From: Gemmatimonadota bacterium
GTDB lineage: Bacteria > Gemmatimonadota > Gemmatimonadetes > Gemmatimonadales > GWC2-71-9
Assembly: GCA_025361465.1 (NCBI GenBank)
Contig: JANYAG010000158.1
Location: 1-7,749 of the forward strand
DNA length: 7,749 nt
Direction: 5' to 3'
This document shows, one piece after another, positions 1-6,681 of this stretch. The first letter of the stretch is position 1. Every line of letters begins with the position of its first letter. The position numbers and the translations under genes were made by a program. The notes beneath the pieces were generated by a model, which was not told the DNA's origin, did not search any database, and worked only from the letters and a program-made list of their open reading frames with translations.

Positions 1-51
1 CTGAGCCGCGTGGTGCCGGCGCACGGGGCGGTGATGTTGCGGGTGCGATAG
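1..51 (+). CDS. C-terminal tail of a gene entering from the left, possibly a glycoside hydrolase
   Basis: Frame 1 is open from the first base and reads LSRVVPAHGAVMLRVR before a TAG at 49-51. The pattern of a short beta strand, a 'V-P-A-H-G' turn and a final hydrophobic/basic strand 'VMLRVR' resembles the last strand of the C-terminal beta-sandwich in GH27-type alpha-galactosidases and similar glycoside hydrolases, which often end in 'v-x-p-H-x-a-x-l-l-r-l'. Sixteen residues are too few to assign a family. What is seen is only a coding-like tail with a stop; the hydrolase identity is a weak inference. The 123 bases between this stop and the next gene show no convincing terminator hairpin and no clear promoter. 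Confidence 0.4.
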   Translation: MSRVVPAHGAVMLRVR

Positions 52-174
52 CGACCGGAATGCTCGCGCTCGAATGTACCGGCAGTCACTTCCCGGATGA
101 TTTGTGCCGGCGGTGCCGCGCGACATTGTCCACGTGTCGCCCACTTGCCTCACTCCCGCCGCCGAGTCGATACT

Positions 175-726
175 ATGGCCATGCCGCTCGCGAGCTATTT
201 CTCCGCCGCCGACGTGCGCGCCCTGCCCGACGACGGCAACCGTTACGAGACCGTGCACGGCGAGCTGCTGGTGACGCCAGCGCCGTCGTACTTCCATCAG
301 CGGGTCATCGCGCGCCTCTCCCGCCTGCTCGGCAACTATCTCGCGGCCAACGGGATCGAGGAACTGCTGGCGGCTCCAGCGGATATTTCTTGCGCGGATG
401 ATACGCTGGTCCAACCCGATCTCTTTGTCGCCGATTGCACGGCCGTCAGGCGGACGGGAGAGTGGAGCGATATCCGCACGCTTCACCTGGTGATTGAAGT
501 GCTGTCGCCTGCGAGTGTTCGTGCTGACCGCTTCACCAAGCGTCGGCTCTATCAGGAGCAGCGCCTTCCCACCTACTGGCTCGTGGACATCGACCAGCGG
601 CAGGGTGAAGTGTGGACGCCCGAGGTGCATTTCCCGGCCGTCGAGCGCGAGCGGCTGACGTGGCGGCACCCGGCCGTCGCCGCCGAGTGCCTGATCGATT
701 TGGGAGCGCTGTTCGACTTCGCTTGA
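175..726 (+). CDS. Uma2 family (DUF820) PD-(D/E)XK nuclease-like protein
   Basis: The product has 183 residues, the usual size for the Uma2/DUF820 family of restriction-endonuclease-fold proteins. Family landmarks are visible in order: 'RYETVHGELL' with Glu30; 'VQPDLFV' with Pro81-Asp82; 'LVIEVLSPAS' with Glu108; then 'RFTKRRLYQ' with Lys122 and 'PTYWLVDID' (residues 132-140). Asp82, Glu108 and the basic residue after it match the predicted metal-binding core of the fold, so the catalytic set looks intact. The biological role of this family is not settled; copies are abundant in cyanobacteria, Chloroflexi and related genomes, often as orphans. The ATG at 175 is chosen because family similarity begins just after it. 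The frame is open back to an ATG at 97, but the extra 26 residues are Arg/His-rich and unlike the family. ATG 181 (MPLASYF) is an equally plausible start. No good Shine-Dalgarno sequence precedes either. The gene stands alone on this strand and converges on the secreted-protein gene, with 47 bp between the stops. Confidence 0.88.
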   Translation: MAMPLASYFSAADVRALPDDGNRYETVHGELLVTPAPSYFHQRVIARLSRLLGNYLAANGIEELLAAPADISCADDTLVQPDLFVADCTAVRRTGEWSDIRTLHLVIEVLSPASVRADRFTKRRLYQEQRLPTYWLVDIDQRQGEVWTPEVHFPAVERERLTWRHPAVAAECLIDLGALFDFA

Positions 727-730
727 GCGA

Positions 731-750
731 CGGGGCGCTGGCGCCGCCCG
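731..750. terminator. GC-rich hairpin between convergent genes, possible terminator
   Basis: Just after the Uma2 stop, 'GGCG-CTGG-CGCC' (734-745) forms a 4-bp stem with a 4-nt loop. It can be extended by the flanking CGG and CCCG with a bulged G at 746. There is no T-tract on either strand, so it is not a classical intrinsic terminator. Its position between two converging genes makes a transcription-ending or 3'-end-protecting role plausible. Any GC-rich spacer can form such a stem, so confidence is low. Confidence 0.25.
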
Positions 751-760
751 ACCACGGATG

Positions 761-779
761 CCCTTCGCTACGCTTAGGG
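761..779. repeat. Short imperfect palindromic (REP-like) repeat, copy 1
   Basis: The sequence cccttcgctacgcttaggg has self-complementary ends (CCCT with AGGG) around an 11-nt centre. It matches 16 of 19 positions of a second copy at 6611-6629. It also resembles the 'CCTTCGCTACGCTCAGG' type of dispersed repeat that I recall from many Chloroflexi, Acidobacteria and related genomes. It overlaps the last codon of the secreted-protein gene: the TAA stop of that minus-strand gene (774-776) lies inside the repeat. The sequence similarity to copy 2 is directly visible; the wider family is from memory. Confidence 0.55.
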
Positions 780-2402
780 TGACCCTTTGCACCCCGGCAG
801 CCGGAACGCCCCGATCCGCGAGCTGTAGCTGGTGGCGCCCGCCTTGAGGTAGTCGCCGACATACCAGATGGTGCAATCGTCGGACGGGTCCATCGCGGTC
901 GTGGTGTAGTCCTCCCAGCGCAGCGTGTTTCCCTGCGCGGCCTTCCCCTCGACCAGGATCGCCTCGTGCAGCGTCAGCTGCCCGGGCGGATCAGCCGCGA
1001 GCCGCGCGGCGAAGCGCTGCCCCGCATAGTGTGGCGTGCCGCCGAACGAGTAACCGATCGCGATATTGCCGTGCCGGTCCATGGCCGGACTCCCCATCCA
1101 GCGGAAGAGCGAATCGGGTGCATACGTCCCCTGTTGGAAGAGCGACGGATCGCCCTGCTGATTCAGCCGGAACTCATACCACCGCACCCCGCCGCCACCG
1201 GCCGCGGTGTTGACCGAGTGCACCGCGACGATCGATTGCTGCTTGCCGATGCGGCGATACACCAGCCGCGACATCAGCTTGTCGCCCTGGGCATCGAGGC
1301 GACGGGTGGTGTCGGGCTGCGGCACGCAACTGGTCAGCTGGCCGTCGCAGAGGAAATGATATGGCGCGACGGTGATCTTTGTCGGGCCCGCCACGCTGGT
1401 GCGATCGGGATATGCCCAGTCGACATGAAACTTCCAGGTGTAGATCCCGTCGTCCTCGAACACCTTTCTGAGCTGCGTCCCGCCGGCCGCCATGATGATG
1501 TTCGGCGCGCCCTTCGGCGGCATCGCCGTGCCGTCGATGTCGGCGTTGTTGAGGAAGGAGACGCCGTCGATGATCACGCACTGCTCGGTGGCGGGCTCGC
1601 CCTTGAGCATCCGGGCGCGATCGACCACGCAGGCGTGCTTCTGGATCACGTCATCGCCGGTGCTGGTCGGCACGTAGTAGCCGTCGGGCCAGATGGCGGG
1701 GCGAGGGTAGTCGGGGAAGAGCGGCCGCAGGAACTCGTAGCGGTAGTACGGCCCGAGCGGATCAGGGCCGGTGCTCACCGCATAGCACATCGAGTACGGC
1801 TTGTTCGATGATGGCGTCTGGCCGCGTTGTCCGCCGGCACCGCGCTGGCCGGCTGGCGGTGGCGCCGGTGGCGCTGGCGTGTGGATCAGGTCGAGCGGTC
1901 CTGCCTTCCCCGGTTGTCCCACGCGGCCCGGCACGCTCAGGCGTGTCACCGGCACGGAGTCGGCGGTGCCGCGCTGGAAGATCGGCAGCACATAGAGCCA
2001 GCGCTTGGCGAGTTGATCGTAGCGCACCACCGCATCGCCGCTGCTGCGCAACTCACACGGCCCGCCGAATCCCTTGAAGAGCGCGTTGGTGACGACCGGT
2101 CCATACAACACTCGGCCCGTGGTATCAAACAGCTTGCCGCGCTTGGTAAAGACCGCCATGCGCGAGTTCACCGTCTGCACGATGTGATTCGGCCCGACGG
2201 CGAGCGAGTTGTCGGAGGGGTTGTTGAAGCGCGCGGTGCCCTGGGGGCCCGCGAAGCCCGCGCCCAGTCCGTCGAAGGATGCCACGATCGCTGCCGGTGG
2301 GCGGGCAGCCTGTGATGCACTGCGCCCAGGCGTGAGCATGACGAGCGCGCCCACGACGGGGGTCAGCGCTGCCAGGCGGGTCACTGTTCCAATGCGCACC
2401 AT
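774..2402 (-). CDS. Secreted protein of unknown function, probable beta-propeller-like fold
   Basis: The 542-residue product begins with a short basic N-region (MVRIGTVTR), a hydrophobic stretch to about residue 24 and a small-residue cleavage region near 'GRSASQAA' (27-33), so it is predicted to be exported. The ATG at 2402 is chosen because it places this signal peptide at the N-terminus. The frame continues upstream to 2618, but that stretch overlaps the end of the regulator gene and is low-quality sequence. GTG 2408 is an alternative start. The mature part opens with 'NPSDNSLAVGPNHIVQTVNSR' near residues 61-81 and ends with 'DPSDDCTIWYVGDY' (505-518) and 'SSRIGAFRLPGC' (527-538). I recall this arrangement in large uncharacterised secreted proteins of Acidobacteria and Gemmatimonadota. 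Repeated 'R-x-x-x-MGSPAMDRHGNIAIGYS'-like strands suggest a propeller. Eight cysteines (116, 206, 258, 275, 352, 359, 510, 538) fit disulfides in an exported protein. A Pro/Gly/Gln-rich low-complexity segment spans about 174-200. No catalytic motif is recognised. It lies 97 bp after the regulator gene on the same strand. Confidence 0.8.
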   Translation of the reverse strand: MVRIGTVTRLAALTPVVGALVMLTPGRSASQAARPPAAIVASFDGLGAGFAGPQGTARFNNPSDNSLAVGPNHIVQTVNSRMAVFTKRGKLFDTTGRVLYGPVVTNALFKGFGGPCELRSSGDAVVRYDQLAKRWLYVLPIFQRGTADSVPVTRLSVPGRVGQPGKAGPLDLIHTPAPPAPPPAGQRGAGGQRGQTPSSNKPYSMCYAVSTGPDPLGPYYRYEFLRPLFPDYPRPAIWPDGYYVPTSTGDDVIQKHACVVDRARMLKGEPATEQCVIIDGVSFLNNADIDGTAMPPKGAPNIIMAAGGTQLRKVFEDDGIYTWKFHVDWAYPDRTSVAGPTKITVAPYHFLCDGQLTSCVPQPDTTRRLDAQGDKLMSRLVYRRIGKQQSIVAVHSVNTAAGGGGVRWYEFRLNQQGDPSLFQQGTYAPDSLFRWMGSPAMDRHGNIAIGYSFGGTPHYAGQRFAARLAADPPGQLTLHEAILVEGKAAQGNTLRWEDYTTTAMDPSDDCTIWYVGDYLKAGATSYSSRIGAFRLPGCKGSP

Positions 2403-2481
2403 TCGCACCGCCGCGGTCGAGTGAGCGGGAGAGCCGATCGGGCCTGCCGGACCATCGTGTGGGTTGAGAGGCGAACTGGTA

Positions 2482-2487
2482 ATTCTA
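2482..2487 (-). promoter_or_regulatory. Candidate -10 element for the secreted-protein gene
   Basis: In the 97-bp gap between the regulator stop and the secreted-protein start, the minus strand carries TAGAAT, five of six matches to the TATAAT consensus, in a local AT-rich patch. It would give a leader of about 70 nt. No -35 hexamer is seen 16-18 bp upstream, where the sequence is the end of the regulator gene. It may be chance, in which case the secreted gene could simply be co-transcribed with the regulator. Confidence 0.2.
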
Positions 2488-2499
2488 CCCCATGACGTA

Positions 2500-5400
2500 T
2501 CAGTCGTGTGGCTTGATCGCCTGCTTTTCGATCCTTCCCCAGTCCACGTCGGTCGGCACCCCGGAGCGGACCTGAACCCGACCAAAGACGAGCTGGCTGC
2601 CGACGGTCTGGCCACCAAGCGCGATGACCATCGAATCTGAGAGGGTGGAGACTACGGCCGAGTGCAGGAGTGCCCGGCCATTCAGGGCGTACCCGCAGCT
2701 GCCGTCGGGGAAGTATTGTACCCGCAGGTGATACCACTTGCCGTTCGCCAGGGCGCTGTCCATCGGCATCCCGACGATCACCGTGTGCGAGATCCACCCT
2801 TCGCCGTTCGGGTACCGCAGGCTGCAGCCGACGCCTCCGGGCCCCGAGTAGGACGGTGCGGCTGGTGTGTTGACGAAGAGGTGCACGAACTGCCACTTGG
2901 GCCGCGTGATCGGCGTACTGACGTCCACATCAAGTGCCAGGCCGTTCCTCCCATCGAATCGCTGCTTCGACACCAGGCCGCTGCTGTACTCGCCGTCGCC
3001 GTTCGGCAGCATGGTGTTGCTGCCATCGGCGTGATAGATCAATCGTGGCAGCGGCGTCCCCCACGCCATCCAGCGACCCGGCCAATCCCGCTGCCAGCGC
3101 TCCTCCCACACCAGGGGAGCGGATTCCTCGCGCACCACCAGATGGGCGCTGGCCTGGCGCCAGCCGCCGGCGGACGCGGTGATCGTCACGCGACCTGGCC
3201 GCACTCCCCGCACATCGCCCGAGTCACTCACGGTCGCCACGGTCGAGTCCGACGAGCTCCAGGTGAGCACCCCGCTGATCACCGGCATCACGGTGCCTCG
3301 CGCGCTGACTCCCTCCACCGTCAGGCGGAACGGGGCCTTGGCTGCCGCGGTGATCGTGTCGCGCGAACGCAGGATGGTGAGTGCCACCAAACCACGGTTT
3401 GCGGGCGGCTGGTCGAAATACACATATGCGTTACGCCCCGCCCCGGAGTGCAACACGATGGATCGCCGCAACCCAGGGTTGGCTGTCTGCATCACCGACA
3501 ACACCGCCCCTGCCTCACTGCCCGATTGGCGCTGCTCGAGTTGGGCCAGCCAGACGCCGTCGGGAGAGATGCGGAGCCCGCCTTGCGACGAGATCTCCGG
3601 CACCTGGTCGGCGCCACCGTCGATATCGTCGAACTCGATGCGGGGTGTGCCACCTTCGGCGCGTGTCAGGATCGCGAGGGTGTGGTTGTCGGTCCACCCG
3701 ATGATGCCGTCCACCTGTCCGCCCGCCACCCCGCGGCAGTGCTGCTTCCGCCCATTCATGGTCACCCAGCAGAGGCTGTCGGGCGCCAGTTGCTCCGACC
3801 GCCGGAGAAACCCGATGCGGGTGCCATCCGGCGACCAGAAGGGCACCAGGTCCGCGTCCGGGCCCCGGGTGATCTGGCGCACCTCCCCCGTGGCCACTTC
3901 GACGATGCCAATGTCGAAGTCGGCGTTCTTCCTGGGGCTCCAGCGGGTGGTCCCGATCGCGACGTAGCGACCATCGGGTGACCACGATGGCGCGACATCG
4001 TCGCCGGCGGCCGGCGCAAGGACGTGGGTCACACCAAATTCCCGGAGCTTCAAGTCGGTCGGCCCGTTCGGATCGGTGTCAGGGCGTAACGCGCGTGACC
4101 AGACCCAGCGATCCCGCATCGGATCGCGAAGGGGAGCGATATTCACCGAATCGAACACGGCTCCCCACTTGGTGAGGCGGCGCGGTTTGTTGACGAGCAG
4201 TTTGTAATCGGAGGAGGCCCAGGCGCTCTGCCGCAGCGCGATCTGCGTTTCAGTCACCGTGCCATCGGACCCCTGCTCGAGGACGCCGAGGATGGCATCC
4301 GGCGGGGGCTGGCGCGTCGAGAGCCACCAGCCAGTGCCCATGATGATCGCCCCAGCCACCGCCCAGATCGGCGCGAGCCGCATGGCCGTCCAGGGAGCGC
4401 GCCGGAGATCCCGTGGCAACCGCTTGAGCAATCCACGTACCATCGGCTTGTCGGCGTCTTGACCAAGCAGCTCCCAGAGCAAGTCCGCGGCAGGCGCGGT
4501 ACTCTGCTCGGCCCGTCGCTGGCGCAGCCATAACGAAGCGGTGTCCAGCAACTCGCTCTGCGCATCGGCTTCGAAAAAGAGTTTCGCCGCCTGTCCCAAC
4601 AGGATCGTCCCGTCGCCCCGCTCGCGCGTCAGCAATCCCGCCGCGCATCGTGCCCGGCGTATCGCCTCGAGGCTCGCCCCGGCTTCGACCGCTTCACCAA
4701 TCGAGTCGTGGGTGATGACCAAGCCGGCATGGGTTGCGGCAAGGAATCCCAGCCGCTCGAGGTCGATCAAGGTGCTGGAGTCCGCGCCACCGTCGATGCT
4801 GATCATGTCGTCGGCAGTGAGCGGAAATTCTGCCAGCCACGCCACCAGCAAGACGTGCGTCTGCGGCCCCGTCAGGGTAGCCAGTCGCTCATTCAGGAGC
4901 CGGCCGGGGTGGAGGATCGCCAGAAAGTCGTCCAGTCGATCAAGGTCCCAACGTTGCTCCGTAAGGCCGAGCAGGCCGCGATCGAGTCCCAGCCGGATCG
5001 CTTCGAGCACCAGCAGCGGTACTCCGGCGGCCGCCTTCTGCACGCCATCGGCCAGGCGCTCGACCGCCTTCGCGTCGGCATGGTCGCCGAGACTCTGCAG
5101 CAGCAGCACCACATCGTCGCGCAGTAGCGGAGCGAGGAAGAGTTTCTCGCGCGTGCACTCGGTGTGGATTTCGCCCGGACCGGGACGCGAGGCGGTCACC
5201 ACCAGCACCGGTCGGCCGGCGAGGCGCTCGATCACGTGCTCGATGGTGCGCCGTGACGTCTCATCCCACCAGTGCACGTCGTCGAGCAGGAGGCAGACCG
5301 GGCCGTCGTGGCTCACCGCGCCCACCAGGTCGTCGAGTGCCTCGAGCCGTGCCACGAAGCGCGTGTCGAGCTGGGTGTAGTCGAAGGGGACCGCGGTGGG

Positions 5401-6486
5401 GAACCGGGTGCTGATGGCGGGCTGAAGACCGACGAGGACGCGTGCCGAATGCTCGGAGATCCCGGTCGCCCCGGGCAGCTCCACCAGGGCGCTGATCACG
5501 GACGCCAGCATCGCGCTTGGCACGGCGCGTTGTCGCGGCAGCGCCCGGGCCTTGGCCACGCGCACCTTCTCGGCCCGCAGCCGGACGGCGAAGTCATCCA
5601 TCACGCGCGACTTGCCGAGACCCGAGGCACCGGTGAGGTGGAGATGCACGCCGTGCCGGTGAGTCGCCTCGCGCCAGGCATCGTGGAGCTTGGCGAGCGC
5701 CGGCGCGCGACCAACCAGGTCCGTCATCAACCGGGCCGCATCGGGATCACCGACGGGGGTATCGAGCGGCCGTTCGAGCGACTGCAGCAGCTGCACGGTG
5801 CGGGCTTCCGGTTGCCACCCTTCGGACGCCAGCAACCGGCGCAGCTCGGCGATGCTGGCCACCAGATGGACGTGACTCCCGGCGGCCTGTTCTGCCTGCA
5901 GGCGCAGGCGCCAGGCGTGCTCGTTGAGTGGCTGGTCGGACAGGAGCCGCAGGGCGATGGTGCTGGCCCGTTTCGGTTCGCCGGCGTCGAGGGCTCGTTG
6001 CGCCACCGATTCGGCGGCAGCCGCATAGAGCTGGTGGAGCCGCTCCCGCTCCTGGTCGCGCCACTGCTCGAACGCTGAGCTCCCACGCGCCAGGAAGCCC
6101 GGGGCGAACGCCCCGCCGTAGCGCTCGAGTGCCTCGTCGAGGGTGCCGGCGGCGATCGCGGCCAGGAACTCGTCACGATCGCACTGCAACGCCCGCGTGA
6201 GCAGCACATCGCCGTTGCCCGCCGGCAGGTGGTCTTCGCCAAGCGTGTCGCGCAATCGGTGAAGCGCTTGACGCAGCGATCCCCGGGCCAGGACAATGGA
6301 ACGGTCGTCCCAGAAGAGGTCGATCAGTTGTTCACGGGTGGCGCGCCGCCCGGGGGCGGCCGTCAGGAAGGCGAGCAGGCCGAGGAGCTTGGTGGTTTCG
6401 GCGGGGATGAGATCACGCCCCGCCCCATCGAGCAGGGCAAGGCGACCAAGGGTGAGCAGTCTGGCAGGGCCAATGACAGTAGCCAC
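2500..6486 (-). CDS. Membrane-spanning SARP-STAND transcriptional regulator with PD40/Ig/LamG-like ectodomain
   Basis: The product has 1328 residues. Residues 8-97 form an OmpR/SARP-type winged helix ('REQLIDLFW' 51-59, recognition-helix-like 'ARGSLRQALHRLRDTL' 67-82). Residues 100-240 match the bacterial transcriptional activator domain (BTAD), rich in helical repeats. A STAND/AAA ATPase follows from about 255: Walker A GASGLGKS (286-293), Walker B VCLLLDDVHWWD (397-408) and a sensor-like 'VVTASRPG' (429-436). A helical region, about 440-690, includes 'LVITHDSIGEAV' (589-600), as in LuxR-type large ATPases. A basic stretch (KRLPRDLRRAP) precedes one hydrophobic helix at 704-722, so by the positive-inside rule the N-terminus is cytoplasmic and about 600 residues lie outside. 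The ectodomain has TolB/PD40 repeats (SWSPDGRYVAI 834-844, FWSPDGTRIGF 883-893, RISPDGVWLAQL 972-983), a Big_2 Ig-like domain (about 1048-1118, 'LTWSSSDSTVATVSDSGDV') and a concanavalin/LamG-like C-terminal domain (about 1125-1310). The start is GTG at 6484-6486 with no clear Shine-Dalgarno sequence. The frame is uninterrupted. The ligand and target genes are unknown. Confidence 0.9.
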   Translation of the reverse strand: MATVIGPARLLTLGRLALLDGAGRDLIPAETTKLLGLLAFLTAAPGRRATREQLIDLFWDDRSIVLARGSLRQALHRLRDTLGEDHLPAGNGDVLLTRALQCDRDEFLAAIAAGTLDEALERYGGAFAPGFLARGSSAFEQWRDQERERLHQLYAAAAESVAQRALDAGEPKRASTIALRLLSDQPLNEHAWRLRLQAEQAAGSHVHLVASIAELRRLLASEGWQPEARTVQLLQSLERPLDTPVGDPDAARLMTDLVGRAPALAKLHDAWREATHRHGVHLHLTGASGLGKSRVMDDFAVRLRAEKVRVAKARALPRQRAVPSAMLASVISALVELPGATGISEHSARVLVGLQPAISTRFPTAVPFDYTQLDTRFVARLEALDDLVGAVSHDGPVCLLLDDVHWWDETSRRTIEHVIERLAGRPVLVVTASRPGPGEIHTECTREKLFLAPLLRDDVVLLLQSLGDHADAKAVERLADGVQKAAAGVPLLVLEAIRLGLDRGLLGLTEQRWDLDRLDDFLAILHPGRLLNERLATLTGPQTHVLLVAWLAEFPLTADDMISIDGGADSSTLIDLERLGFLAATHAGLVITHDSIGEAVEAGASLEAIRRARCAAGLLTRERGDGTILLGQAAKLFFEADAQSELLDTASLWLRQRRAEQSTAPAADLLWELLGQDADKPMVRGLLKRLPRDLRRAPWTAMRLAPIWAVAGAIIMGTGWWLSTRQPPPDAILGVLEQGSDGTVTETQIALRQSAWASSDYKLLVNKPRRLTKWGAVFDSVNIAPLRDPMRDRWVWSRALRPDTDPNGPTDLKLREFGVTHVLAPAAGDDVAPSWSPDGRYVAIGTTRWSPRKNADFDIGIVEVATGEVRQITRGPDADLVPFWSPDGTRIGFLRRSEQLAPDSLCWVTMNGRKQHCRGVAGGQVDGIIGWTDNHTLAILTRAEGGTPRIEFDDIDGGADQVPEISSQGGLRISPDGVWLAQLEQRQSGSEAGAVLSVMQTANPGLRRSIVLHSGAGRNAYVYFDQPPANRGLVALTILRSRDTITAAAKAPFRLTVEGVSARGTVMPVISGVLTWSSSDSTVATVSDSGDVRGVRPGRVTITASAGGWRQASAHLVVREESAPLVWEERWQRDWPGRWMAWGTPLPRLIYHADGSNTMLPNGDGEYSSGLVSKQRFDGRNGLALDVDVSTPITRPKWQFVHLFVNTPAAPSYSGPGGVGCSLRYPNGEGWISHTVIVGMPMDSALANGKWYHLRVQYFPDGSCGYALNGRALLHSAVVSTLSDSMVIALGGQTVGSQLVFGRVQVRSGVPTDVDWGRIEKQAIKPHD

Positions 6487-6532
6487 GGCACCAGGGGGTA
6501 GGGGTCGGTTTGGCCAATGTCTCAGGGGAGAG

Positions 6533-6551
6533 GGGTCAAACTAGGGTTAAA
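6533..6551. promoter_or_regulatory. Putative operator pair A: direct repeat GGGTYAAA with 11-bp period
   Basis: The octamer gggtcaaa at 6533-6540 is repeated as gggttaaa at 6544-6551, start-to-start distance exactly 11 bp with one mismatch. Winged helices of the OmpR/PhoB/SARP class are known to bind tandem heptamers separated by about 4 bp, that is an 11-bp period placing subunits on one face of the helix. The adjacent gene encodes such a winged helix, and this pair begins 46 bp upstream of its GTG. On the minus strand the repeat proximal to the gene reads TTTGACC, whose TTGACC is one base from a -35 consensus. No convincing -10 follows at 16-18 bp. Confidence 0.5.
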
Positions 6552-6572
6552 TGGGGGGGAATCAAGCGGGAA

Positions 6573-6591
6573 GCGTTAAACGAGCGTTAAA
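6573..6591. promoter_or_regulatory. Putative operator pair B: perfect direct repeat GCGTTAAA with 11-bp period
   Basis: The octamer gcgttaaa occurs perfectly twice, at 6573-6580 and 6584-6591, again with an 11-bp start-to-start distance (spacer cga). It shares GTTAAA with pair A and lies exactly 40 bp from it, near four helical turns. The site is between divergent genes: it is 150 bp upstream of the aminopeptidase start and 86 bp upstream of the regulator start. It could be bound by the neighbouring regulator (autoregulation, or control of both genes). Binding is inferred from geometry only. Confidence 0.55.
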
Positions 6592-6609
6592 TCAGGTACT
6601 TTCCACCCT

Positions 6610-6630
6610 CCCCTTCGGTTCGCTGAGGGG
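6610..6630. repeat. Short imperfect palindromic (REP-like) repeat, copy 2
   Basis: Positions 6611-6629 read cccttcggttcgctgaggg, identical to copy 1 (761-779) at 16 of 19 positions, differing only in the central part. Flanking bases extend the terminal stem to CCCCT (6610-6614) with AGGGG (6626-6630) around an 11-nt loop. It lies between the putative operator and the aminopeptidase gene, so it may fold in the aminopeptidase leader if transcription starts upstream of it. Sharing of sequence at two unrelated intergenic borders supports a dispersed genomic repeat over chance. Confidence 0.5.
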
Positions 6631-6681
6631 GACTCCGGGCGGCTCAATCCAGGGAAACATCCCGCGCCCCGGCCGCGTAGG

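Noticed and set aside
97..174. N-terminal extension of the Uma2 gene from an ATG at 97
   Set aside because: The added 26 residues are Arg/His-rich, unlike the family, and family similarity starts right after the ATG at 175.
966..1811. Plus-strand open frame of 281 codons opposite the secreted-protein gene
   Set aside because: It is antisense to a gene with a signal peptide and family-like motifs; its product is Arg/His/Gly-rich with no recognisable domain, typical of GC-rich shadow frames.
2403..2618. N-terminal extension of the secreted-protein gene
   Set aside because: It would overlap the 3' end of the regulator gene and bury the signal peptide 72 residues inside the protein.
2662..3981. 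Plus-strand open frame of 439 codons opposite the regulator ectodomain
   Set aside because: The opposite strand encodes clear PD40 and Big_2 motifs. The plus-strand product is Arg/His/Pro-rich without motifs, and its length is explained by high GC.
4541..6078. Plus-strand open frames of 279 and 268 codons opposite the ATPase and BTAD regions
   Set aside because: They lie antisense to Walker A, Walker B and BTAD sequences; products are Ser/Arg-rich or His-rich shadows.
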